Assembly (NCBI GenBank): GCA_031256795.1
Contig: JAIRPW010000021.1
Span: 1-42,703 of the forward strand
From: Zoogloeaceae bacterium
Lineage (GTDB): Bacteria > Pseudomonadota > Gammaproteobacteria > Burkholderiales > Rhodocyclaceae
Length of the DNA: 42,703 nt
Direction: 5' to 3'
Position 1 is the first letter of the stretch. Each line of letters opens with the position of its first letter. The translations under genes were made by a program, and so were the position numbers. The notes beneath the pieces are model-generated. The model ran no database searches, was not told the origin of the DNA, and was given only the letters and a program-made list of their open reading frames with translations. Below, piece after piece: positions 1 through 8,217 of this stretch.

Positions 1-172
1 CTCCTCTCCGTCTCCCTCGCCTCCCTCACTTACCACCTCATCGAAAAACCCATCCGATTCAGCAACAAAAATAAAACAACCAAAATCGCGGCCCTTTGCG
101 CGCTCATGACCTCCATCGCATGCGCCGGCATATGGATACAACGGAATGACGGAATAAAAACACGGGAAAACG
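1..172 (+). repeat. left arm of a terminal inverted repeat
   Basis: This stretch equals the reverse complement of 42532-42703 except at bases 120 (a versus g) and 125 (c versus t); bases 1-119 are identical. It encodes the end of the acyltransferase membrane domain and the linker to the SGNH domain. Similarity at the DNA level stops sharply after base 172. The repeat almost certainly continues beyond the window, because both arms begin at the same homologous base. Confidence 0.95.
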
Positions 173-1026
173 CGAAGCAAGCAGAATACATCATGAAAGA
201 TTTAACATATTGGCATACCGACGACGCAAGAGATAGCTCCGATTTCTGTAGCCGGAAATTTCATTTTTTTACCGAACCGTTCAAAGGAGTTGCGCAGTGT
301 TTTTTTCGTGACGTTCATGGGGAAAATACAGTATTGGTGACAGGCGATAGCCACGCGCATGTTGCTTTTGAAAGTATTGCAGATTTTAATGCCGCGCGTG
401 GCGTCAATACGCTGCTGCTGAGTGCGAACTCGCTAATAAATCCCATTACCAGAAACGAGTATCAAAATTATCGTGAATATGCAAATTGGCGTGAGTTTCC
501 AAACCTCTGGCAGCAATTGCGCGAAAGCATAAAAGATCATCCGGAAATTCATAGAATTTTTATTTTTACAACCAGCATGAGACAAATATTCTCAGTGGAT
601 TCTAATAATCCTCGCTATCACTCGGAAGAAGAATACCTTACCAGGGTGCAGAATTTTATTAATTTTGCCAATCGCTGCGGAAAAAAGGTTTTTATCGTCG
701 AGGAAAATCCAACATTGCCGTTTCATATCAGGGACGCAATATCCGTTCAGCCTTTCCGCCCGAAAAAGATGAAATCCGCGAAAATGATTTTCCGTGCAGA
801 TGTTTTGAAACAATATGAAAAATATCGCGTTGTATTAAAGCGCCTTAGAAACTGCACGATTATTTATTCTATGGAATATTTTTGTCCGGATGATATTTGC
901 CGAATCATCAATGAAAAAGGTTTGCCTCTTTATAAAGACAGGAATCATTTATCCATTTTTTCTGGCGGGAAATTTGTTGTGGATAAAATTCTAAAACCTT
1001 ACTTGGAGAAAGGCGCTGCGCAATAG
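1..1026 (+). CDS. membrane O-acyltransferase with C-terminal SGNH domain, 5' end cut by window edge
   Basis: The reading frame is open from base 1, so the 10-helix acyltransferase-3 (OafA/YrhL type) membrane domain lies outside the window. Only its end is visible: a helix finishing in YHLIEKPIRF, a typical closing motif of this domain, then one more membrane segment (CALMTSIACAGIWI). The rest is a periplasmic SGNH hydrolase-like domain: block I is GDSH (about base 343) and the catalytic Asp/His block is DRNHLS near the C-terminus. Family members transfer acetyl or other acyl groups to O-antigen, exopolysaccharide or peptidoglycan, the SGNH part acting outside the inner membrane. The substrate cannot be told. 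From base 173 the DNA is much more AT-rich than the neighbours, which suggests transfer. The protein resembles the product of 41717-42703 along its whole length. An internal ATG at 106 is not the start. Confidence 0.85.
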   Translation, partial: LLSVSLASLTYHLIEKPIRFSNKNKTTKIAALCALMTSIACAGIWIQRNDGIKTRENAKQAEYIMKDLTYWHTDDARDSSDFCSRKFHFFTEPFKGVAQCFFRDVHGENTVLVTGDSHAHVAFESIADFNAARGVNTLLLSANSLINPITRNEYQNYREYANWREFPNLWQQLRESIKDHPEIHRIFIFTTSMRQIFSVDSNNPRYHSEEEYLTRVQNFINFANRCGKKVFIVEENPTLPFHIRDAISVQPFRPKKMKSAKMIFRADVLKQYEKYRVVLKRLRNCTIIYSMEYFCPDDICRIINEKGLPLYKDRNHLSIFSGGKFVVDKILKPYLEKGAAQ

Positions 1027-1113
1027 CGCCAGCGCATATCTCCGCGCATTCAGAACCTATTTACAATCCAGAAACGGATGCAATGCATTGCCTCCATTTC
1101 TCTGAACGGCAGA

Positions 1114-2163
1114 TCAGCCGTCTTTTCCGGATCCTCCGCGCAACGCGCGCTGATAGCGCACCGAAGAAACAACGGAAAGCGCGATAAATACCGCGCCAAC
1201 AAGCCCTGTCACGACTTCTGGAATATGCGTCACGATCCCCGCCAGCATCAGTACGGCCAGCGCGCCGATGGCATAGTGCGCGCCGTGTTCCAAAAACACA
1301 TAATTTTCCAGCGTCCCTTTTCTGACCAGATACACAGTCAGCGAGCGCACAAACATCGCGCCGATTCCCAGGCCCAGCATGATGATGACAACATCGCGGG
1401 TCAGCGCGAACGCGCCGATGACCCCATCAAAAGAAAAGGAGGCGTCCAGCGCTTCCAAATATAAAAATCCCGTCAACCCGTTGCGCGTCGCCCCTTTGAG
1501 CAGATTTTTCGCTTCCTCTGGCTCGGCGGAAAAGCAACGATCCAGACCATGCAAGGCAATAAACAGCGCCGCGCCAGATAACCCCGCAACCAAGAGAGCG
1601 ACACGATCTTCCAAGGTCAGCGGCGCCCATTCGTACATCCCCAAAAGCGCCAGAAGCACCAGCAAAAGGTCAAAGGATTTCAACTTGCCCAGTCGCGCGA
1701 GTTTTTTCTCCGCCTCTCCCAGCCAATGCAGCTCTTTCTTTTCATTAAACAAAAAAGAAAAAAAGATCAGCAGCAAAAAAACTCCGCCAAACGCGGCAAT
1801 CCCCACGTGGCTTGCCGCCAAATGCCGCGCGTACTCTTCTGGATGATGCAGCGCCATCCGCGCCACGTCGGTCATTCCCATGCTCGTGACTGCGGAAACA
1901 ATCGCCACAGGAAAAAAAAGCCGCATTCCGAATACCGCGATCAAAATCCCAACCGTCAGAAAAATACGCTGCCAGCGCTCATCCATCTCTCTCAAGACCG
2001 AGGCGTTGACAACCGCGTTATCAAAAGAAAGGCTGACTTCCAATACGCTTAATATCAGCGTAAGCCCAACCGCCATCCAGACGCCGCCATGCCCGCCGCC
2101 CCACCACGCGGCCAGTAAAAGACACGCGAAAGCGATCAGAAAAGAACCGCGAAAATGCCGCAT
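1114..2163 (-). CDS. TerC-like DUF475 family integral membrane protein
   Basis: A 349-residue multi-pass membrane protein of the DUF475 branch of the TerC superfamily. Features seen are a first helix after MRHFRGSF, the acidic intramembrane motif EVSLSFDNAVVNA and the matching second motif EALDASFSFDGVIGAFA, the paired Asp-containing helices typical of TerC proteins. TerC relatives are implicated in metal-ion (Mn or tellurite) handling or export at the inner membrane; the exact role of DUF475 proteins is not established. The frame extends 18 bases upstream to a TTG, but ATG at 2163 fits the family N-terminus. The gene follows ptsI by 31 bases on the same strand and could be read through from the PTS operon. 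It converges with the left acyltransferase; the 87-base gap shows no clear terminator. Confidence 0.85.
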   Translation of the reverse strand: MRHFRGSFLIAFACLLLAAWWGGGHGGVWMAVGLTLILSVLEVSLSFDNAVVNASVLREMDERWQRIFLTVGILIAVFGMRLFFPVAIVSAVTSMGMTDVARMALHHPEEYARHLAASHVGIAAFGGVFLLLIFFSFLFNEKKELHWLGEAEKKLARLGKLKSFDLLLVLLALLGMYEWAPLTLEDRVALLVAGLSGAALFIALHGLDRCFSAEPEEAKNLLKGATRNGLTGFLYLEALDASFSFDGVIGAFALTRDVVIIMLGLGIGAMFVRSLTVYLVRKGTLENYVFLEHGAHYAIGALAVLMLAGIVTHIPEVVTGLVGAVFIALSVVSSVRYQRALRGGSGKDG

Positions 2164-2194
2164 AAGAAGCGCCTCTGTCAAAAAGTAACAACGT

Positions 2195-3961
2195 TCAAAG
2201 CTGATTGAGCCGATCTACGGCTTCCTCAATCTTTTCCGTTTCGTCCAATTTCAAAATACGCCGCGCCGCAGGCGCGATTTCGTTGAGATCAGACTGAATA
2301 ATTCGTTCCTTGATTTCCATAATCTGCGAAGAATGCATGGAAAATATCCGCAAGCCCAGCCCCAGCAGCAAGCGCGTAAACCGCGCTTGCCCCGCCATTT
2401 CCCCGCATAACGAAACAGGCGTCCCCGCTTTTTCAGCGGCGGAAAGCGTCTGCGCGATCAGCGCGACTACCGCCGGATGCAGGCTGTCATACAGACCGGC
2501 CACTTCCTCGTCGGTGCGGTCAATCGCCAGCGTGTATTGAATCAGGTCATTCGTACCCAGCGACAGAAAAGACAGACGCCGCATAAACATCGGCAAAGCC
2601 AAGGCCGCGCCCGGAATCTCAATCATGCCGCCGATTTCCGCGTTTGCGTCAAACGGCACGCCCGCCTCCGAAAGCGACGCCTTGGCTTGCGCGACGGCGG
2701 CCAGCGTCGCCTCAATCTGCCGCGCGTGCGAGAGCATAGGAATCAGAATTCTTACTTTGCCATAGTGTGAGGCGCGCAGAATGGCGCGCAGCTGCCGCTG
2801 AAAAAGCGCGGGCGAAGCCAGCAAAAGCCGAATGGCGCGGCGCCCCAGCGCGGGATTGGTCGGCGTGCGCTGCATATCCGGGGTTTTGTCTCCGCCCAAA
2901 TCGAAGGTACGAATCGTCACCGGGCGCCCCTCCATCGCCTGGACGACCTGCCGGTACGCCTCAAACTGCTCTTCCTCAGAAGGCATGTCGCTCCGGCGCA
3001 AAAACAAAAACTCCGTGCGAAACAGGCCAATGCCCGCCGCGCCAGAATCCAGCGCGGCATGAACGTCCGCGGGCAGTTCAATATTGGCCAGAAGCCGTAC
3101 CGGCGTGCCGTCCAGCGTTTCCGACGCGGAAAAGCGCAGGCGTTTCAGCTTGCTCTTTTCCAGATCAATCTCTTCTTTGCGGATGCGATACTCTTCCAGC
3201 ACCTGCGCGTCAGGATTCACAAGCAGTATGCCGCGCCGCCCATCAACAATCAGCGGATCGCCGTCCCGGATCATCGCCCGCGCGCTGAAAAGCCCCACCA
3301 CAGCCGGAATGGCCATGCTGCGCGCCAAAATCGCCGTGTGCGAAGTCACGCCGCCCACATCCGTTACAAAAGCCGCAAAATGATGTTCCTTGAAGGAAAT
3401 GGTATCAACCGGAGATAAGTCATGCGCGACGATAATCAGCGCCTCTTCCTTCGCACTCAGTTTTCCCCGCGTTTTCAGGGATACCGCATGATCAGGGCGT
3501 CCCAGCAGGGCGCGGATAATCCGCTCGCCCACTTGCAGCACGTCGTATTTTCGTTCCTGTAAATACGGGTCTTCAAACTGGTTAAACTGCTCAACCAAAT
3601 GCTCCATGCGCTGCACCAGCGCCCATTCCGCATTGCATAACCGCTCGCGAATGATGCGCCGCGTCGCGTCCACAAGCTCAGGATCGGACAAAAACAAAAT
3701 ATGCAGATCAATAAACGCCATCAGTTCGCGCGGCGCGATGGCGACTTGATCCTTGCGCTCGCGCAGACGGACCAGACCTTCCCGCGCCGCAACAACCGCG
3801 CGGTCAAAGCGCGCAATTTCCTGCTCTACGCGCCGCGCGGGAATCGCCAGATGCGCTACTTCCAGCGTGGCATGCGACATCAGAAGCGCGCGCCCAATGG
3901 CAATGCCGCCAGAGACGCTCAAACCGTGCAGGGTAAAACTCACCGCGTCATTCCTCTTCAT
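2195..3961 (-). CDS. ptsI: phosphoenolpyruvate-protein phosphotransferase (PTS enzyme I)
   Basis: Enzyme I, 588 residues, takes phosphate from phosphoenolpyruvate in the cytoplasm and passes it to HPr. The phosphorylated histidine lies in GGVTSHTAILARS (His about 208). The PEP-binding barrel follows, with the active cysteine in LCGEMAG (Cys about 519) and the arginine-rich FRTEFLFL motif. Length matches the family. The frame opens at a TTG (3964), but the next codon, ATG at 3961, is the likelier start; it overlaps the end of ptsH by 14 bases, implying translational coupling. With EIIA and HPr just upstream and no EIIB/EIIC nearby, this looks like the regulatory, transport-free PTS common in betaproteobacteria rather than a sugar uptake system. 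Confidence 0.97.
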   Translation of the reverse strand: MKRNDAVSFTLHGLSVSGGIAIGRALLMSHATLEVAHLAIPARRVEQEIARFDRAVVAAREGLVRLRERKDQVAIAPRELMAFIDLHILFLSDPELVDATRRIIRERLCNAEWALVQRMEHLVEQFNQFEDPYLQERKYDVLQVGERIIRALLGRPDHAVSLKTRGKLSAKEEALIIVAHDLSPVDTISFKEHHFAAFVTDVGGVTSHTAILARSMAIPAVVGLFSARAMIRDGDPLIVDGRRGILLVNPDAQVLEEYRIRKEEIDLEKSKLKRLRFSASETLDGTPVRLLANIELPADVHAALDSGAAGIGLFRTEFLFLRRSDMPSEEEQFEAYRQVVQAMEGRPVTIRTFDLGGDKTPDMQRTPTNPALGRRAIRLLLASPALFQRQLRAILRASHYGKVRILIPMLSHARQIEATLAAVAQAKASLSEAGVPFDANAEIGGMIEIPGAALALPMFMRRLSFLSLGTNDLIQYTLAIDRTDEEVAGLYDSLHPAVVALIAQTLSAAEKAGTPVSLCGEMAGQARFTRLLLGLGLRIFSMHSSQIMEIKERIIQSDLNEIAPAARRILKLDETEKIEEAVDRLNQL

Positions 3962-4217
3962 CAAACCGTCCGGCGATCAATTCCGCAAGCGCGGCCATGG
4001 CCGCCTCTTCGTCTCGCCCGGAAATTTCCAGCGTCAATTGCCGCCCCTGCCCCGCCGCCAGCATCATGACTCCCATAATGCTTTTCGCGTTGATTCGCCG
4101 CTCGCCGCGCGTCAGCCAAATCTCGCTTTCAAACTCGCCGGCCAGCTGCGCGAGTTTGGCCGAAGGGCGGGCGTGCAATCCCAGGCGATTCAGAATCGTC
4201 ACCTCCTGTTTTAGCAT
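3948..4217 (-). CDS. ptsH: phosphocarrier protein HPr
   Basis: HPr, 89 residues, is the small phosphocarrier between enzyme I and EIIA. The phosphorylated His15 sits in LGLHARPSA, and the regulatory serine Ser46 is present in NAKSIMGVM, so control by an HPr kinase is possible; no such gene is in this window. ATG at 4217 overlaps the end of the EIIA gene (stop 4213-4211) by 7 bases, and the stop overlaps the start of ptsI, giving a tight three-gene operon. Confidence 0.97.
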   Translation of the reverse strand: MLKQEVTILNRLGLHARPSAKLAQLAGEFESEIWLTRGERRINAKSIMGVMMLAAGQGRQLTLEISGRDEEAAMAALAELIAGRFDEEE

Positions 4218-4609
4218 GAAACGTCCTTCAGCATATTCAGGGCGCCGTCACGCGCGCCGCTCAAAGCGCGGGCGACCATCGTCTCCATACCGCGATCCCG
4301 GTATGTCAGCGCGCGCAGCAACATGGGCAAACTTACGCCGGCCACGCCTTCCACTTTTCCCGGCAGCAACAGCTTCGCGGCCACATTGGCAGGGGTCGCG
4401 CCGTAAATATCGGCCATGACCAAGACGCCGTCGCCAGCGTCGACCTGCGCGAGCAAACGCTCAGCCAGAGGCAAAACGTCCAGAGGATCGTCCTGCGCGG
4501 CAATTCCCAACTGCGCCAGCAACGGCGGCCTCCTGTTCAGAACATGACAGACATTCTGCACCAGCGCCTCGCCCAAAGCGCCATGCGTTACCAGCAAGAT
4601 TCCAATCAT
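4211..4609 (-). CDS. PTS EIIA component, mannose/fructose family
   Basis: A 132-residue EIIA domain of the mannose superfamily, with the phosphorylated His9 in the N-terminal [11 protein letters not shown] motif and the [11 protein letters not shown] segment typical of these proteins. It accepts phosphate from HPr. No EIIB, EIIC or EIID gene is nearby, so it probably acts as a regulatory phospho-acceptor instead of feeding a permease. It is the first gene of the EIIA-HPr-EI operon. Upstream on the minus strand lies a TAAAAT element (4642-4637) that could be the -10 box, but no convincing -35 is visible. Confidence 0.93.
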   Translation of the reverse strand: MIGILLVTHGALGEALVQNVCHVLNRRPPLLAQLGIAAQDDPLDVLPLAERLLAQVDAGDGVLVMADIYGATPANVAAKLLLPGKVEGVAGVSLPMLLRALTYRDRGMETMVARALSGARDGALNMLKDVSC

Positions 4610-4677
4610 GCGGAAAATCCGTCAAAAAATACTGTCATTTTAGCGAAGTTCCATTTCTCTCGCAGAAACGCGCCCTC

Positions 4678-4706
4678 AAAAAAGGCGGCCTTTGCAAGCC
4701 GCCTTT
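4678..4706 (-). terminator. Rho-independent terminator of the cytochrome c' gene
   Basis: A 9-bp stem (4681-4689 with 4698-4706; AAAGGCGGC/GCCGCCTTT) with an 8-base loop is followed, on the minus strand, by a short T run that continues from the stem. It lies 26 bases past the stop of the cytochrome gene and isolates it from the PTS operon. Confidence 0.85.
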
Positions 4707-4731
4707 GAAGTTTTCCCGAACTCAGGAAAAG

Positions 4732-5202
4732 TTAATTGCGCGCCTTGAAGTCATCGTGACATGCCTTGCACGTTCCGCCCAATTTTCCGAATTGGGTCTT
4801 GAGCGCCGCGACGTCCTCCGTCGAGGCCACTACGCGCACCATTTCGTTGGCTTCTTTGTTGAAGGCTTGCGCAAGACGGGCGACGTCCTGCTGGCGCGTG
4901 AAAAATTCCGGCTTCACATAGGTTTTCACCGATCCCGCGCTCTGCTCGGAGCCAGGGATATACAGCGCGCCCATCCCAGAGTTGGCGATAGCGGCAATGG
5001 CATTGGCGGCGGCAATCGCCCCCGCTTTGTTATAGCTCCCGCTCTCCAGATTGTCCTTGATTTTCCCCATATTCCAGCTAATAAACTTATAGCCAGCCTG
5101 ACGATATTTAATGGCGTCTTCTGGTTTCAGTTGCTCGGCCGCCTGGGCGGATACAGCGAAAGAAAGCGCTGCCGCAGTCAAAAAAATTCGCTTTATGTTC
5201 AT
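4732..5202 (-). CDS. cytochrome c' (periplasmic four-helix c-type cytochrome)
   Basis: A 156-residue precursor. The first 22 residues are a Sec signal peptide (MNIKRIF, hydrophobic core, cleavage at AQA/AEQ). The haem-binding CKACH motif is 12 residues from the C-terminus, followed by DDFKARN, which is diagnostic of class II cytochromes c'. These proteins bind NO or take part in periplasmic electron transfer; which applies here cannot be seen. The frame runs 60 bases further upstream, but ATG at 5202 is chosen because it starts the signal peptide and has a good GGAGG ribosome site. It is a single-gene unit with its own terminator and a TATAAT box at 5275-5270. Confidence 0.92.
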   Translation of the reverse strand: MNIKRIFLTAAALSFAVSAQAAEQLKPEDAIKYRQAGYKFISWNMGKIKDNLESGSYNKAGAIAAANAIAAIANSGMGALYIPGSEQSAGSVKTYVKPEFFTRQQDVARLAQAFNKEANEMVRVVASTEDVAALKTQFGKLGGTCKACHDDFKARN

Positions 5203-5269
5203 GGAATATTCCTCCGTTGTAGGGTTAAAACAGACATTGCCTACGAAAAAGGACAACGTCAAGTAGAAG

Positions 5270-5275
5270 ATTATA
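5270..5275 (-). promoter_or_regulatory. -10 box candidate for the cytochrome c' gene
   Basis: TATAAT on the minus strand, about 68 bases before the ATG at 5202. The -35 region at normal spacing (GCTTCC) is weak. An alternative TTGACG lies a little closer to the gene but has no good -10 partner. Confidence 0.45.
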
Positions 5276-5340
5276 GCAAGTCCAAAGGAATCGGAAGCGT
5301 CTATAAAAACCGCGCTTTCTGCGCGGGGCGGGGCGGCAGG

Positions 5341-5346
5341 TATAAT
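5341..5346 (+). promoter_or_regulatory. -10 box candidate for valS
   Basis: A perfect TATAAT 46 bases before the valS ATG, preceded by a G-rich tract instead of a recognisable -35 hexamer. It stands 65 bases from the TATAAT of the divergent cytochrome gene, so the two promoters are back to back. Confidence 0.45.
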
Positions 5347-5391
5347 GATCGGCGATTCTCAATTTATTGCGTTTTCAGGATTTCTGCCGCT

Positions 5392-8205
5392 ATGACGCTT
5401 GCTAAAAGTTTTGAACCGTCGCTGATCGAAGAACGCTGGTACACCGAGTGGGAGACGCGCGGCTGTTTCGAGATCGGGCTGGACGCCGCCAAACCCGAAG
5501 AGAAAACGTTTTCTATCCTGCTGCCGCCGCCCAATGTGACCGGCACTCTGCATATGGGCCACGGATTCAACCAAACACTGATGGATACGCTGACGCGCTA
5601 TCACCGGATGCGCGGCGACAACACGCTCTGGCAGCCGGGAACCGACCACGCGGGCATCGCCACGCAGATTGTTGTGGAACGCCAATTGGACGCGCAGGGC
5701 ATTTCCCGTCATGACCTGGGCCGGGAAAAGTTTGTGGGAAAAGTCTGGGAGTGGAAAAAATACTCCGGCGGCGCGATTACCCGGCAGATGCGGCGTATGG
5801 GTTCCGGCCCGGATTGGGCGCGCGAGCGTTTCACCATGGACGACGGCCTGAGCCGCATCGTAACGGAAACTTTTGTGCGGCTTTATGAGGAAGGTTTGAT
5901 TTATCGCGGAAAGCGTCTCGTCAATTGGGACCCAAAGCTGAAAACGGCCGTCTCCGATCTGGAGGTGGAAAGCGAAGAAGAGGACGGCTTTTTATGGCAT
6001 ATCCGCTATCCCTTGGCGGATGGCGGCGGATCCCTGACCGTTGCCACCACCCGCCCGGAAACGATGCTGGGCGACACGGCGGTGATGGTGCATCCCGAAG
6101 ATGAGCGTTATAGACATTTGATCGGCAAGTCGGTGCAGCTGCCGCTCACAGAACGCGAGATTCCGGTGATTGCCGATGAATACGTAGACAGGGAATTCGG
6201 CACCGGCGTAGTAAAAGTGACCCCGGCGCACGATTTCAACGACTACGCGGTGGGGCTGCGCCACAAGCTGGAAATGCGCTCCATTTTCGATCTGGACGCG
6301 AAAATTAACGACGAGGCTCCAGAAAAGTATCGCGGTCTGGACCGTTTTCGCGCCCGTGAAATGATCGTCGCCGATCTGGAAACTCTGGGACTTTTGGAGA
6401 AAACCGAAAAGCATAAGCTCAAAGTGCCGCGCGGCGACCGCACCGGCGTAGCGCTGGAACCCATGCTCACGCAACAATGGTTTGTCGCCATGAGCAAACC
6501 CGGCGCGGATGGAAAATCCATTACCCAAAAGGCTCTGGAAGCCGTCGCCTGCGGCGAGATTCGCTTTTATCCAGAAAATTGGGTGAATACCTATAACCAA
6601 TGGCTCCATAATATTCAGGACTGGTGCGTTTCGCGCCAGCTGTGGTGGGGACACCGCATTCCCGCATGGTATGGCGACAATGGCGAAATCTTTGTCGCGC
6701 GGGAGGAATCCGAAGCCCGCGCCAAAGCCGCGGCGTCCGGTTATCAGGGCAATCTCACCCGCGACCCCGACGTGCTGGATACCTGGTATTCCTCGGCGCT
6801 CTGGCCTTTTTCCACGCTCGACTGGACGCCGGACTATCCCAAAGCCTCCAACCCGGCGCTGGATCTGTATCTGCCATCCACCGTACTCGTCACGGGGTTT
6901 GACATCATCTTCTTCTGGGTTGCGCGCATGGTGATGATGACCCGCCACATCACCGGAAAAATCCCCTTTAGGCATGTTTATGTGCACGGCCTCATCCGCG
7001 ACGCGGAAGGCCAGAAGATGAGCAAATCCAAGGGCAATGTCCTTGACCCTATTGATCTTATTGATGGCGTCGGCATAGAGGAGCTCATTCAAAAACGCAC
7101 CTTCGGTCTGATGAATCCCAGACAAGCGGAGCGGATTGAAAAGCGAACCCGCAAGGAATTCCCGGAAGGCATTCCCGCTTTCGGCGCGGACGCGCTGCGG
7201 TTTACCTTCGCTTCGCTTGCCTCTCCGGGGCGCGACATCAAGTTTGACCTTTCCCGTTGCGAGGGCTATCGCAATTTCTGCAATAAGCTCTGGAATGCCG
7301 CCCGTTTTGTGCTGATGAATTGTGAAGGGCAGGATTGCGGCTTCACTCCCGAACCGGAAAAGGACGATTACGGTTTTGCCGAACGCTGGATTGTTTCCGC
7401 TTTGCAGCGCGTATCCTCCGAAGCCGCCGCGCAGCTGGACGCGTATCGTTTTGACCTGCTCGCGCGCGCGCTCTACGAATTCGTCTGGAATGAATATTGC
7501 GACTGGTATCTCGAATTTGCCAAGGCGCGCCTGCAAAACGGAACCGCCGCGCAGCGGCGCGCGACGCGCCGGACTTTACTGACGGTGCTGGAAGCGACGC
7601 TGCGCCTCGTTCATCCTCTGATTCCTTTTATCAGCGAAGAGTTGTGGCAAACGCTCGCTCCCATCGCCAACCAGAAAACTGCCGATAGCATCATGCGCGC
7701 GTCTTATCCTGAAGCGGACGCGCGTCTTTTGGACGAAGACGCGGAAACGCGCGTGGCCGCTTTGAAGGGACTGGTATACGCCTGCCGCAATTTGCGCGGG
7801 GAAATGAATATTTCTCCGGCGCAAAAACTGCCGCTTGTTGCCGCAGGCGGCGATACAGACATGCTGCGGGAATTTACGCCCTATCTTCTGGCGCTGGCCA
7901 AGCTCTCGGCAATTGAATTGGCGGAAACTCTGCCCGCCGACGCCTTAACGCCGATGGCGGTCGCGGGCGAAACCCGTCTGATGCTGCGCGTGGAAATTGA
8001 CGTGGCCGCGGAACGCGAACGTTTGCGCAAGGAAATTACCCGCCTGGAAAACGAAGCCGCGCGCGCGGCGGGAAAACTCAATAACGCGAATTTCGTTGAC
8101 CGCGCGCCGCCCGACGTGGTCGCGCAGGAGCGCGAGCGTCTGACGCATTTTCGCTCCGCGCTGGATAAGCTGCGCCCGCAGCTCGCGCGTCTGGAACAAA
8201 GCTAA
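5392..8205 (+). CDS. valS: valyl-tRNA synthetase
   Basis: A 937-residue class I aminoacyl-tRNA synthetase charging tRNA-Val with valine in the cytoplasm. The HIGH-type signature is HMGH (residues about 54-57, after PPPNVTGTL), and KMSKS is at about 542-546 in [13 protein letters not shown]. Between them lies the editing domain ([15 protein letters not shown]), then the anticodon-binding domain, and the C-terminal coiled coil ([20 protein letters not shown]) found in ValRS. The frame is open back to 4705, but that part is antisense to the cytochrome gene; ATG at 5392 gives the family N-terminus. It converges with priA, the stops being 12 bases apart. Confidence 0.98.
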   Translation: MTLAKSFEPSLIEERWYTEWETRGCFEIGLDAAKPEEKTFSILLPPPNVTGTLHMGHGFNQTLMDTLTRYHRMRGDNTLWQPGTDHAGIATQIVVERQLDAQGISRHDLGREKFVGKVWEWKKYSGGAITRQMRRMGSGPDWARERFTMDDGLSRIVTETFVRLYEEGLIYRGKRLVNWDPKLKTAVSDLEVESEEEDGFLWHIRYPLADGGGSLTVATTRPETMLGDTAVMVHPEDERYRHLIGKSVQLPLTEREIPVIADEYVDREFGTGVVKVTPAHDFNDYAVGLRHKLEMRSIFDLDAKINDEAPEKYRGLDRFRAREMIVADLETLGLLEKTEKHKLKVPRGDRTGVALEPMLTQQWFVAMSKPGADGKSITQKALEAVACGEIRFYPENWVNTYNQWLHNIQDWCVSRQLWWGHRIPAWYGDNGEIFVAREESEARAKAAASGYQGNLTRDPDVLDTWYSSALWPFSTLDWTPDYPKASNPALDLYLPSTVLVTGFDIIFFWVARMVMMTRHITGKIPFRHVYVHGLIRDAEGQKMSKSKGNVLDPIDLIDGVGIEELIQKRTFGLMNPRQAERIEKRTRKEFPEGIPAFGADALRFTFASLASPGRDIKFDLSRCEGYRNFCNKLWNAARFVLMNCEGQDCGFTPEPEKDDYGFAERWIVSALQRVSSEAAAQLDAYRFDLLARALYEFVWNEYCDWYLEFAKARLQNGTAAQRRATRRTLLTVLEATLRLVHPLIPFISEELWQTLAPIANQKTADSIMRASYPEADARLLDEDAETRVAALKGLVYACRNLRGEMNISPAQKLPLVAAGGDTDMLREFTPYLLALAKLSAIELAETLPADALTPMAVAGETRLMLRVEIDVAAERERLRKEITRLENEAARAAGKLNNANFVDRAPPDVVAQERERLTHFRSALDKLRPQLARLEQS

Positions 8206-8217
8206 ACGCGAGCGCGT

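Noticed and set aside
4705-5391. 229-codon in-frame extension upstream of valS
   Set aside because: It is antisense to the cytochrome c' gene, and ValRS proteins start at the [10 protein letters not shown] position.
5992-7536. 514-codon minus-strand frame opposite valS
   Set aside because: It is fully antisense to a certain gene; GC-rich codon bias keeps such frames open. The translation shows no family features.
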